This document shows, one piece after another, positions 1 to 12,400 of a stretch of DNA of 64,000 bases. A model generated the notes under the pieces. That model searched no databases. It was not told where the DNA came from and saw only the letters and a program-made list of their open reading frames with translations. The number at the start of each line of letters is the position of its first letter. Within the stretch, counting starts at the first letter, position 1. This DNA comes from Otis tarda (lineage: Eukaryota; Chordata; Aves; Otidiformes; Otididae): contig CM048552.1 in the NCBI GenBank assembly GCA_026413225.1, positions 135,173,053-135,237,052 on the forward strand, written 5' to 3'. The translations under genes were made by a program, and so were the position numbers.

Positions 1-3000
1 CTTTTGAACCTGTTGTGTGTCAGTTAAAGCACCCTGAGTATCTCATAGGCATATGCAACTGATAAACATTTCCTCAGGTAGAATTGTTTCATTTATTGTT
101 AAACAGTTCAGATACGAACGTAATGACAAATCCTGGTACTGTCCAGTACCAGATTTTGTTTTCCTACTTTGAATCTGATTCCTCCTACACACTTTGTATA
201 ATTCAAACCTAGCTTCAGTTTCAAGTAAATGAAATTTGTCAAGTGATTAGACATAGTACTACATAATCCCTTAGGGATTTCACAAAAGGAGGTCCACTGA
301 TGAGAGATTAAACTCTGAAAGCCATTAGTGTATGTGGACAATAACCTCACTGCAGATTTTGAGTAGTTAATGTACAAAGTGTCCTAAATACCGTGCCTGT
401 AAAACCCCCTTGAACTCATACATCATTCTTCAAAAACTACAGCAATTTTTTCTTCTGATTGATGAGTTTCTTTTAAACGGATAGAACTCATGTACAGTAA
501 ACACTAAAGAAGGTTATCTGTATGCATTAACAGCTGTGCAAAACGAAATGTGTTGCTGAGTGTGGTTATGATGGGTTTATGGTTTCCCTTTTGTTTTGGC
601 AAGGATGAAAGCACAACACGTAGAACAGTAAATCTGTTACCAAGTCAAGGTGGCTGATCTGTTCCTTTCACAGGATGCAAGCAGGGGAACTTCCTATCGC
701 AATTTTACCACCATTTCCTAGTTTTTCTATGATAATTTTATACTTTGGATCTATTACATAGGTATGTGTATGTAACACTTCAAGGCTTTGTTCTTCCCAG
801 TTCCCTAATTTCTGAAAGTAAGACATGGTCTCTCACGTTATGCTCTTTATTTCTATTCACTTAAATTTCTGATCTGTTTCGCAGGGAATTAAATTGCAGA
901 AAACTGGAACAGTCCTACTCCTAATTCCAACAGCAAAATAAATAGCCCAGATCCTCCTGCAAAGTCGCTGTCATGAGGCGGTAATGTAGGAGGCATATTT
1001 GGTTTTGGGGGGGTGCAGATTTTCCAAAGTGCGAAGACTGTCAAGACCAGTTGGGTTTTTAGACGGGCTCAGCGGGCATCGGGTGCCTCAGAAATGGCAG
1101 GATTTTTTCAAAAGGGCTCTTTTCACCAAAAGCTCTCATGGAGAAAAATAAGCTTTTTCTCTATGTGAAGAAACTTCCTGGAAAATGCTGCTGCTTTGCT
1201 TTGGGGTGTAAAATGGAAGCTGACCCCTTCAAAAACGTGTGCGTTTAGTGTCTGGGCTGGATCTCCTGCCTGCTATGCCTTACACACTTGCCGGGCTGGC
1301 AACACTTGCTTCTTCCTTAAGATCCCACCTGGACTGAGCGTCATGGCCGTCCATTGTGAGATAATGCCCTAGCTCCAGTGATTGTGAGGCGGCCGCCACA
1401 ACTTGAAGCGATTGAAGCACTATGGCAAAGTCTTTTAGCTCTTCCTTCCAGAAATGAGTTGCAAAGTCCAAGGAGATGAACTAGCATCAGAGGGGGTTTG
1501 GGGGATGTTGTTATTGCTAGTACTGAGCAAGAGAAGATCCTGAACATTTGGCTTTGGGTATTCCAGTTCACGCACAGTATACTTTGCAGTGTTAAAGTCA
1601 GGGGAAAGTGTCTGCATTTAACTATTAGCAAATTGTACTTTTCAGCTGTGAGTTTTTCCCCTTTCCCAGAATCTTAAACCACAGGTTTCCAGGTTGTGAT
1701 TTTTAGTGCAAGGACCTCCTTAATGATGTACTGTAATTGTATGGAATAAATACTTGGAGGAAACTGGACGAGGACTGCGTGCTGTCTATGTACAGGGCTC
1801 CCGGTACTCCGGAGGAGAATGCTGGAAAGCCGTACTGTGCAACCACTTGGGATGAGCAGCGATCATGCCTGTTTTCAGTTTGAACACCTAATACGGTCGG
1901 ATCTGAACGGTGGGGTCGCATAGGTACTGGTTTGTGTTTCCCATCCCTGTGGCAAATTCAGATGGCCAGCTATTTTGGATTGCAGTGTAGCTGAGACAAT
2001 TTACACAAGCTAATGTGCTTTATGAGTAATTACTGATTGAGAAATTAAAATGATTGATCTCATTTCTATTTTTAAAGTTCGCTAAATTGTATATGAATTC
2101 CAGTTTTATATTTTAATAGTTATTTTAGTGAATCCCCTGCCTGATTCAGGCAGTGATACTGCCCAGCTGATGGATTCAGTCTTTATCAGCCATTTGTTTC
2201 TCTGCACCCAGATGAGTGGCTGCTGCCCCAGTTTTTTTTTAATTGGAAATGGAACAACACCCATGTTGATGGAGATAAGAAATAAGTCAGCTTTATACGG
2301 CATATCAGCAGCCCTTATCAGAGGAGAACGCCATGAGCAAGCCGAAGCAAAATGTTTAACAGATACTTTACAGGGCTGCAGGACAGATTGGATGCATTTT
2401 AAAGATGAAGGTTTACAAATTATTACAAATGACAGGGTTTATCTTGCAGGCATTAAATTAAATCAAAACATGAGGACTGGGCAGACAGATTTACTGAGGT
2501 GGAATAAATAAGAAAAACGAAATGCCGTTTTGCATCAGCGGTGAAGGATATAGAGCCTGATAAAGATTAACAGAGACAAGAAGTTTCATTTTTCATTTAA
2601 CTATGAGAAATACTACCAAGTTGCAAAATTCACAAAACAAAATCAAATAAAACCCAAGTGTGGATGACCATGGTGAGTTCACCAGTTACACATGGGAGGA
2701 TGGAAGACAGCCATTAGACTAGGATATATTTTCCTTCTATGAATGCATACGGTGTTCAAATTGCCTATGCTGTGCTGAGGAATAATGCAAACCAGCCTGA
2801 GCAGCTGTACCCGAGGTTCCTTTTAATTGGCTCTTCCCTACTAATGTCCTCTCGATGAAAGACGACCTCATGCTCAGGAAGGGCTGTGCGCTTTATTATT
2901 TTCATCATATGTGAAGCAATCTTTCTGATTTTAAACTCTAAACAGATGACTTCATGCTAGTCAAAAGTAGAATATTTCTCTTAAACGCAACTGTACGACT

Positions 3001-6000
3001 GTGTGCAATAGTGTAAATGAAGCTGCTAAGGTGCGAGGTGAGAAAGGAGTGAATTAATGCGCAGTTTATTTCATATTTAGTGAAGTTCTTTTTACACAGT
3101 GAGCTTACGACATTTTGATGCATCACAGGTAGATGTATTTTTCATTATAGCAAATTGAAAAAATTGTCTTCTTTTTTTATATACATGTTATGGTTATTAA
3201 CCAAAATTTTCAAACGTACGTTCTTAATGTTAGGCTCACACAGTGATATCAGAGCTGTCAAGCTGTTTAAAGATTTTTAGTATGCTGTGTATTTTTTCCC
3301 GTTTCAATCAGTTTATTGATGTTTCAGATCCCCTGAAAACAATAACTGCTTTAAGTCTAAGTCCCTGAAGAATACAGCTCAAGGAAGAGAGGTCCAGCCC
3401 AGGGAGAATCTGGGACACGCGATATTCTGGGGATAATAATTTGGCAGGCTTAGTGATTTAGGTTTTAATGAATAGGATTTGGTTTCTAAACAGGAGAGGG
3501 TTGAAAAACACTCGGAGAACGTACTCATGCTGATCTAAATGACCTGATGAAAGCAAAAAACCCAGACATATGTGCCACAGGGTATGGTAGCGGAGGGGGG
3601 AAAAACCCAGATGGCACTGTACACGCACAATGGACTCTGCAGTGGGAGCAAAGGGGCTAGAGGGGAGCGGAGGGCTGGAGGGAGTCCCCTTTGGTTGCTC
3701 TGGTCCTTCCTCGTTTTCTGGCCAGCCTTCCTCGTAATGCAGTATTCATCACCAGGTCATAAATGACCAAACGACAACCCTCCCTGTGCTCCCGGGGACA
3801 GATGAATGTCGTAACTGTTTGTTTCCTCTAAAGCCATATGCTAAAGGCAGCACGCGTGAGGATGCTGGGCACTGGGAATTTTATTACAGGTGTGCAAGAT
3901 GATTCATCCCAAATGAATATTGAACACCACAGTCGCCATCAGCGTGCCCGCGTGGTGTGATATGAAAATGTCATTGGTCCTGGAGATGCTGCGGCTGTGC
4001 AGGATCGAGTTCTGTCTGGTTCAGACAGGAGGCCTCGGGCTGTGTGTATGGTATTGTAACCTGGACCTGGACATGCAGTTAGTGTAGGCAGTTCCTCAAG
4101 AAGCAAAAGATAAAGAAGTCATTTAAACTTATTTCCTTTCCTGACTATTTAGGGTACAGAATTAAACTCTGATTCCTATCTACTGTGTGCAGTAGTTGTT
4201 ACGCTGCTAATACCGGGTGGTGATTTTGCATGAATGGGCCTGGGTGGGTCCAGGCAAAGTCACCAAAAGATTCTCTTCAGCTTCAGAGGTCGTGCCAGGC
4301 ACGCAGTAAGGGCTACCAAGCAGCCACTGCTTGATGGCAATTTGCAGAGCAGTGGAAAAACTGAGATTCCTTGTGGAGTTTGAACTGACTCCGAATGGAG
4401 GGAGCCCTCTTATTGCAAAGCCAGAAATTGCTAATTAAGAAAACCCTACTTCATAGAATATTTTCACTTAGAGAAATGATGCTATGAAGTTCACATGCCA
4501 TCTCCACGTTTCAGGGTTTGGTGTTTGTCCCACAGCAAGTGAGTTTTGTAGCCCCTGCAGGAGAAATCTCAGATTGTGGGTTCAGGCCTGACAGGATAAA
4601 ATCCTTTTGGTGCCAAGGGTTTGGTCTGGATGCAGTGCAAATTAAGAATTTTTTTCTTCCTGGAAGTCTTTGTGACTGGTTATGTTTTTAATTTTTTTTA
4701 TTCTTAAGTCTGAATCTATTACCAATGTCCAGTAAGTAGCTTCAAAACAGCAAAGAGCAAACAGCTGGGAGGGAGGGGGGAGGCGATATGCAGTACTAAC
4801 AAGGAATTCTGTTATTTTGCATTTTGTATCCAATTCAATTATTATGGCGGTCCTTGTGATCTCATAAACAGAATTGTCCCTCTGTAAGCAGATGATGATG
4901 TCATCCTGAGCACACACAGTCATTTTGGAACAATACTTTCCACACATTTTGAATTTGGTTATGCTCATGACATGTAGAATTTGCCTTTCCTAATAGAAAG
5001 GGTAAGCCATACAAAATGGAATAATGTGTTTTAGGAAAAATGTGCTACCTGGTGCCTGCTTGCTGGGTTGTGTGTGAGTTGCAGAGAGGGGAGACATACA
5101 AAGCCATGCAGCATCCTTTAGAGAGCCATTGATACTAAGTTTGCATCCCAGCCCCGAAAGACTGTTTTAGTGTTGGAGTTCATTTGCTGGTGTAGGAGAT
5201 GAACAGATTCTTGTTTCAAATCTCTAGATCCAGCATTTGGATTCAAGGCCAAGATTTTTTTCTCTTCCTGACGTATGTAAATGTAGCTGTGCCAAACTCC
5301 TCGTTGCGCCAGCAGCAAAACCACATGAAATAGTGACTGGGTCCAGGACCTTCCTATCCCCTCACAGGCTAGAAATTTATGGCATTCCTCTGCCCCCTGC
5401 CCTGCTAAATTTGTCTCTCCTAGTCTATGGTAGATGGATTTTCAGCATCTTAACCTTCCCTTCCAGCACCTGCCGAAATGCTGCTTAAGTCGGATTTATT
5501 TTGGTTGGAGATGACAATTACTTTTTTGTTTAGCCCCTGCAGAGGGGGACCCTCGTACGTTTTAAATAAAGGTCTCTGTCTCACCGTGACAGCCTGACAA
5601 AGCCATAGCAGGGCCACGGGGGCGCGTGTAGGTTCAAAAGCATTGTTTTGCCAGTGACCTCTTCCCAGGGAACTCGGGAGCCTGTGCAGATGAATGTGTC
5701 AGCGGCTCAGGTGTGTTGCTGTGCCTGGGATCTCATTGCTGAGCTTCGTCTGTCCTCTGAAAAGATGAGGAGAAGGATAACTGCTCCCCTGCATTGTAAA
5801 CCTGGAACAAGTCTGTTTCAATGTACTTGGTGAACATTTTTGGACGTGACCAGAGCCTATGTGAAATAAAGCCCATGACGTTTTCTGTTTTATGTAAGAA
5901 AGTAACAGAGCAAACTCCTCTGTTTGCCCTACCTCGACACATGACAATAACCATTTTCTTTGACAGATATAGGGTCTTTAAAAAAAAAAACAGGTAATGT

Positions 6001-6345
6001 GGTTTTCTATGACTTTGTCTTCTTTTACTTCTGGAGCAGAGAGCTCTTTGCCGTGGATGAAGAGTGAGAGACGTGAGAGTGGGTGGAGAAAAGGAATAGA
6101 GAGTCTTTCCTTACATGTTTAATTCAAATGCTAGGTGAAGTTTTAGCTATTCAACTGTTCTTAACACCTGTGTGAGCCTTTCCCTGTCCATCATCCCTCC
6201 CACCCCCTCCCTTGGTTTGTAAGGTTGTGTTGTTTTTGAAACCACAGCGCGTTTTTCTGGGCTCTTATTTTTAAAGTTAAATGACTGAAAGTACTGAACT
6301 AAGACTTGCTGGTGACACTGACTTTTTACCACCTAAAATTGGCAG
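1..6345 (+). other. GPM6B: GPM6B first intron (3' part)
   Basis: No coding exon was recognised here. The short open frames overlap each other on both strands and match nothing I know. The stretch ends at the acceptor of the cassette exon. A region at about 2106-2520 looks like possible conserved non-coding DNA and is listed separately. I looked for the short N-terminal exon of M6B (Met-rich start, Glu-rich, ending in Lys) and did not find it, so it is probably further upstream. Confidence 0.6.
2106..2520. other. Candidate conserved non-coding element in GPM6B intron 1
   Basis: An AT-moderate, CpG-poor block without simple repeats. It carries an unbroken 127-codon frame on + (2128-2511) and CAGCTG E-box-like motifs. 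The texture (no repeat, few CpG, balanced words) is that of ultraconserved intronic DNA. The translated frame resembles no family I know. The assignment rests on impression only. Confidence 0.25.
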
Positions 6346-6465
6346 TGATCACCAGACCAGAAATGGAAATTGGCAGGTACCACTGGATGTACAGGAGTTC
6401 AAGGCCACACCGGTACCATCATGTGCCAGCATTGAGAGGCAATATTAGTCCTTTGGGGATTCAAG
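6346..6465 (+). CDS. GPM6B: GPM6B cassette exon (long N-terminal isoform)
   Basis: A 120-bp exon between acceptor ttggcag and donor caag|gtaaat. Read with one base from the previous exon it gives V-I-T-R-P, then [11 protein letters not shown], then [19 protein letters not shown]. The human long isoform of M6B carries a 40-residue insert, remembered as starting [18 protein letters not shown], and the match is plain. Start and end are both in phase 1, so skipping keeps the frame: the final G joins GT of the next coding exon to make the Gly of GCFECC. The insert lies in the cytoplasmic N-terminus before membrane segment 1 and is basic and aromatic. It contains no usable ATG context of its own as an initiator, so it depends on an upstream exon. 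Confidence 0.93.
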
Positions 6466-9400
6466 GTAAATAAAGGGCTGGGTGAAAGGGAAATGGAGAG
6501 TCGAGAAATGGTAGTAGCATAAACATAATGCTTTGCACTAGTCCTAACAATTTAAGATAAATATTCTTCTGTTTTTCTTGTTTTGTTTGTTAAGGCTGTA
6601 AGGAGTCTAGCTCTTTTATATGAATACTTGACATAAATTTAAATTTGATTGCTAATGCTTGAAAGACAAAAACGTGTGTTGAGGGACACCTCCCTTTTCA
6701 CTGTCCTGCCCGATTGCTTCAAAACTGTTTACAGATGAGATGGCGTGGTAAGAGGTTTGTATGCAGGTGAATCTATCAAATTGATAAGCCACAAATGCAG
6801 TAATTGACACTAAAACAGTGACTGCACATCTGACTCATTGGTCTCCTACAGTATGCTTCCTAGACAATATTCCATTATTTTGTTTGCATTTTTCCCTTGC
6901 CAGTAGCAGTATGTGCGTATGTCAGAGTCTAAAGGAGGATTTCAGCTGAGGCTTTAAAAATTCTTTGGTGACACATGCCTGCCCTTTTGATATCTGGCTT
7001 GAGACCTCAGAAGGATCCTATTTTGTTTTCCTGAAGCTTCCTTTTAAAAGTTTGAGGGAAAATGTAGTTTTGAAGCATCTCAGAGAGGCACCTGAAATCA
7101 AGCACATGATGGATTGCATTGGAAAATTCCAGCCTGACTGGGGGTTAACACAGCGAAGGATATAAATGCTGAGAGATAGCATCTGCAGCTAGCTCTATCC
7201 AGCAATCCTCTTCTCTTTATGGAACTGATTGACTGAAGTCTATTTGACAGGTTTTTTGCTGGAGATGCCTGCCTCCGCATCAGAGATTTTAACAGCAATT
7301 GCAGGGAAATATTCACCAAAGCTTGCTGCCTGATCCTTCCCCTTTCCATTATATTTTCACACACGTTTGTTCTTTAGGATTCAAATGTTGATGTATTTCA
7401 TAATGCCTTTTCTTAATTATTTTTCCCCCGGTGAATACTTAGGTTGCAAATCATGATCTCCATCTTCAATATGAATATTAATTTTGGTGGCCATATTTTC
7501 TGATAAATGACCTCAGTGACAGACTCGGTGCTGCCAGAAGACATTCCCAAACTTCAGATCAGTGCACGTGGGATATTTTATATACGGGAGAAATGCTTCC
7601 GAAGGTGTGATAGATTATGAACGTTGCCTTCCTGGAAAGGAGGACACAGAAGGGAGTAGGCCGGCTGCCTGGTTGTCAAGGTCTTGTGCCCCATCAGCTG
7701 TCCCCAGTGATGACACACATCCCTGTGTGCTGGCACAGATGAGCCAGGATGCAGAGGAGACGCATCGCCTTCTGTCGCAGCAGTTGGGAGTCTGGCACCT
7801 AAAATGGTGCTAGAAACCCTTGTTTAGGCAACTGAACCCTACGTAGGCTGCCTTGGGAAGCTTCTTGAAATAACATGCAGGTAAATGTGCATGTTGTTGA
7901 AGATGGGAGTTGAAGGAGTTGAAGATGGGGGCGGGGGCGTAGGGAACCCCACCAACAAAGCCCAGAAATGCCAGTTCAAGGGAAGGTGCTTTAAATGGCT
8001 GTGCTTAAAGAAATGAAAACGTTTCTAGGCAGCAGTGAAACTCCTCCGAGCAGGTCTTGAGTAAGACCAATCTGCCAGTGATGATGGATTAGCCACAGTG
8101 AAAATATTGGTCTTCGCTTTGCTCCCTGAGATGGGAGGGAAAGTATCACTTAAGTCGGAACACAAGTCAGAGCTGTAACGTGCCTCCCCTCAGTACTGGC
8201 ATACAGCTCCCCGCTGCTGGGCGGCACTGGCTACTGTCTCTTTCTTTGACAAGCCACATTATTTCCTGTGTGCCTTTGCAGTCTGGGTATTTCTACTTTG
8301 CCAGTGTCTGAATGGACATCACTATGACAGCACCTCTGTGGCAGTCCTCGCAGCATCCACCTCTTCCCCCAGGGTCTCCACGTACGACATGATGTCCCCT
8401 CCCTGTTTTAAGCTTTAATCCGCCACTTGAGTAATAAGGAAGAGTCAGTGTGGGATATTCATGGCAGTGCTGGAGCCAAGACATCTCCTGAACATCTGCA
8501 GACTTAATGAGCCTTTCAAAATGCCTGAAACATTTTTTTTTTTCCCCAGGAAGCAAAGTACCATCTTTTTCTTTAGTAAGAGAAACTTAGCAGTGGTTGT
8601 TTAACATGAGCATAGCTGTAGGCACTCTTCCAGGCTGGGTGGGCGTTGTTTGCTTTATGGGAATCTTTTTTTTTTTTTTTTTTCTTAGCTTGCTTCCCCC
8701 AGATGCTGGGAGGTATTTCAGCTGCTTTGTGAGTGCATAAGGGCATGCGAATGTGGAGTATCTCACTGAAACAGCCTGCTCCCTTACTGAGCCAAGCTTA
8801 AATTTTGAAAATTATGTGATGAGGACGCAACTGGGTAAATACCTGCATAAAAGCTGTTGCAGAGCAAAGGACTTCTGCAGTTGTGGTTCAGGTTTCTTAC
8901 TGCTTCTCTAGGTCCGTAGTTGGAGCTTCTCTAGTTCCATAGGTGGGTAAACATCTAGGAAGATGTTGGCAGCTTCAGTTATCTCTGAAATGGAGAATTT
9001 ACCTACTGAATCTTAGATCCACCAGGTTGAAATCCTCCCCACACACTGTTTTTGGCCTTCAGCTCGAGGGAGAGAGAGGTTGTGTTTCTGTTTGCTTCTT
9101 TGTAGCTAGGGAGGAGTCAACTGGGGAAGCAGTCGGTAGCAGAGACTGAAATCCAGTGTGGCAAAAGTCTTGCTCTCCCGCCGAGTGCTGAAGGCTGATG
9201 GAGAGTGAGGTGAGTTACAGCGGCCAGAAGGGTGGAGCTAAGAGTCTCAACTTCAGTCTTCCAGGTAAGATACTTTTGATTAAAGTAAAGTCAGCTTTAA
9301 AAATTTTGTCAGCCAAGTGCAGGGGGATCTGGAGGATGGTTGAATCAAGAAACCCATATGCCCTTACAGAAGGTTTCACAGAACTGCTGAAGTAGCCCAT

Positions 9401-12400
9401 GGGACTGAAATGCTTAGGTGCCTTTGTACGTCCCCAGTGAGCTTGTCTGGACCTTCAGGCATTTGAATATCTTTGGCAGTCTGCCCATCGCTTCATCTAT
9501 TTTACCTCTTCGGCTTGAGTTTGTCCAAAATTGTGACCTGAGCTGGCACCTACTGAAGCAGCAGGTCTTGCATGTCGACCCTACTGAGTGTTCTCCAAGA
9601 AGGCAAAAATAGGTGAAGCAAGGGGAGCGAGGTCAGGGTGAGGGCAGAAAGGAGGAATGTCTTCAGGCATGTCGAGCAGTGAGTTCTTGATATGTCAGCT
9701 GAGAGTTACAGCCGCGGTTTGGACCAGAGGCTGCCCTTGCTGGTGCAGTGTGTTTGCACTTTGAGCCCTGTGCATCAATGAGCTCTTCCACAAGCTCAGG
9801 CTGTGCAGGACTCCCAAGGGTAACTTTGGATAGTAAAACACTAGAATGAATCGCCAGGAGGAATAATGCCAAAGCTTATATCAATACTGCTTGAGCTATT
9901 CCTTATGTGAGAAGTCACTTTTAAAATCATCTACTTTTTTTTTTTTTTTTGCAGAAGTAGCTTACAGCTAAAAAATACCCATCTTCAAGGATTCCCTTAT
10001 AAACCTGTTTGAATTAAGGCATTTTCCAAACAATGTATTAAGTATTTTTCTTCTGATGTGGTTTGCAGAGTTTCCTGGGTCAAAAGTAAAACAGAGAAGA
10101 CATGAATTAAAATCAACAAGGTTTTGCCTGACCTTTGTCCCAGAGCAATTCTCTCACCCCACCATCTCATGGGGCAGCGGTGTTCTTCCCGCGCAGGACT
10201 GCTTGCTCTCACACAGCAAATGCCTAGGATGGGTGCTTGCAATAAGCAAGGATGTAGTGATTCATATTTCATAGACTGCGCTGTCTGAAAAAGACACCTT
10301 CAGAACTCCTGTGAGCTTAATGAGCCTTGCAGCGGCGGGGAATGTTACAGATGGGGAGTGTGTGTATTTGAAGGAGATAAATTTTGTAAGGCTTGTAAAA
10401 GACCATTCAGATCATCTGTCCTCACATGAAACAGATTTGATTCCTGCAGTGGGAAGGCTTTTTTTTTTTTTTCTCCTATAAGAAGTGTTTGTTTGAGCCT
10501 GAGATCTGAAGAAGAAAAGGGGGTTATGTTTACTGCTGTCTGTTCTTAGAGTCTTCTCTGTGTCTTTTAACAGCATCCAGAAGAGACAAATCTTGCCTTG
10601 GTAAAAGAGCCTTTCCTCCAGTGAACATCATGTTTTCTGTAGTGTAAGGCAAAAAAAAAAAAATTAGCTTTTGCTGTTGATGAACATTGATAAACTCTCC
10701 AAGGAAGGTTTGGAGTTTTTAGTTAATCATGTTAGAAAAAAATGTGCTTGATTTCAAACCTATGCTTACGGTAATTTTTCTGGAGTATCCAGGAGCAGCT
10801 TATTGTTGTTACTCATACAGTACCCCACAGATCCTTGGTGCTTTGTGGATTTTAGAAGGGGTCTGCTAATGTTGCTTCCAGGCTGCTAGATGCTTCTTCT
10901 TAGGGTGCACCGGTTCTGCTGGTTTCTCTGTGCTGGTTCCAGCACAGGAGGCATGAGCCAGGATGTTTAGTTCTCCGCTACACAGGAATATGGAAGCATC
11001 TAATGAAGTTTAAAGATGGCAGGCTTAAAACTGAAAACAGAGAATAAATACCTTCTCAGAAGTAGGGAACTAGCTGTATGACAATGCTGATACCAAATAT
11101 ATGTATCAAGAATATCTGGAGAAGTTGCAATTAATGCTGGTAGCCTTCAGAACGGAGCTACTTGTTCTTCAGGTAGCTCTTAAATAGTAGAGACTGGGAT
11201 GAGACTTACTGGGTGGATCAGACTAACCCAGATCTCACTGTCTTCCGCTTGAATGAAGCACCTTGTGCTAGCCACTCTGAAGGATGAGAGTGTGGATTGA
11301 AGTGAAAGTGAAATTGTGAAGAAAGTGATTGAAGTGAAGTCTTGCTGGATTTCAGGTCTGATCCTTCATGGCAGCCCTAATGGCTGTGATCTCCAAAGGT
11401 CATGTCTTCTCCATCACAGATACTGTGCTGGCTACGAAGGAGTATTTATGGATTAACAGCTCTGGAAGAGGGGGATGTGAATGCAGGGGAGAGGTTATCG
11501 ATCTGGCTGAAGAACCCTTGCGTTAAGTTTTTTGGCTCTCCTGAAGAGTTCATTTTCAGTGCAAGTTAATTTCACAACTTCTGATTTGAGGAGGACAAAA
11601 GGGCAAAATTAGGAAAGGTTGAACTTCAAAGGAAGTTTACTCTGGAAGAGCTTTAAGAGGTTTGTGGAAGGAAAAGAAAGGATTTTCTCCATTGGAGCTC
11701 ATCACTTATTTAGTCTTTTTAATGTACTTAATCCAAAAGTGTGGTGAGTGAGCATTTATTATAATTAATAACAGAGGTTTAGCTGTGTGTCATGTTTTGT
11801 AAATAGAAAAATTTAAGATGAACAGGAATAAATAAGTGTAGAACTTCAACAAAGACTTTCAAGTGATTTAACACACAGCCTTTTTATTTTAGTGCCTCTA
11901 TTAAAGTGTGGAAAGAAACTTGTTACGTGCTTTAAACTTACCCTTGTAAGAGATATCTTCTTGTACTGTTGCCACTGACCCTTGGCTGCTGGTGTGGATG
12001 ATGGATGTGAGGAGTAATCTTACTGCCAGGTACTGGCTTATTCTCACACAGGGAGGAAGGAGATAAATTCCATTTTTGCTTCTGAGGTATTAGTGTATTC
12101 CTGCATCCCTCACTGCTTCCTCCATAGCTGTCAATCATGCTGTAAGGTATGAAAATGTATGCCCTAGCATGCATAAGCCATTCAGAGTGGAGATTTTAAA
12201 AAATACAGTAGGTGGCAGAAAGTAAAATTGCCATTTGCTTCAGTTGACGTGAAGTTCATTTTCTAACGAGAATCCATGGTGGTTTATGACTCTGATGGTG
12301 TTATGCACGCTTGGTATTGGGTAATCTTCAGGACCGAGGAAACGGGGCGGAGGTGAATGTAAAGTACTGAATTCTCCTCTTAAATTTATTTGTGAATTGG

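Noticed and set aside
2128-2511. 127-codon frame as a protein-coding gene
   Set aside because: No recognised homology, no splice or polyadenylation context. Kept only as a possible conserved non-coding block.
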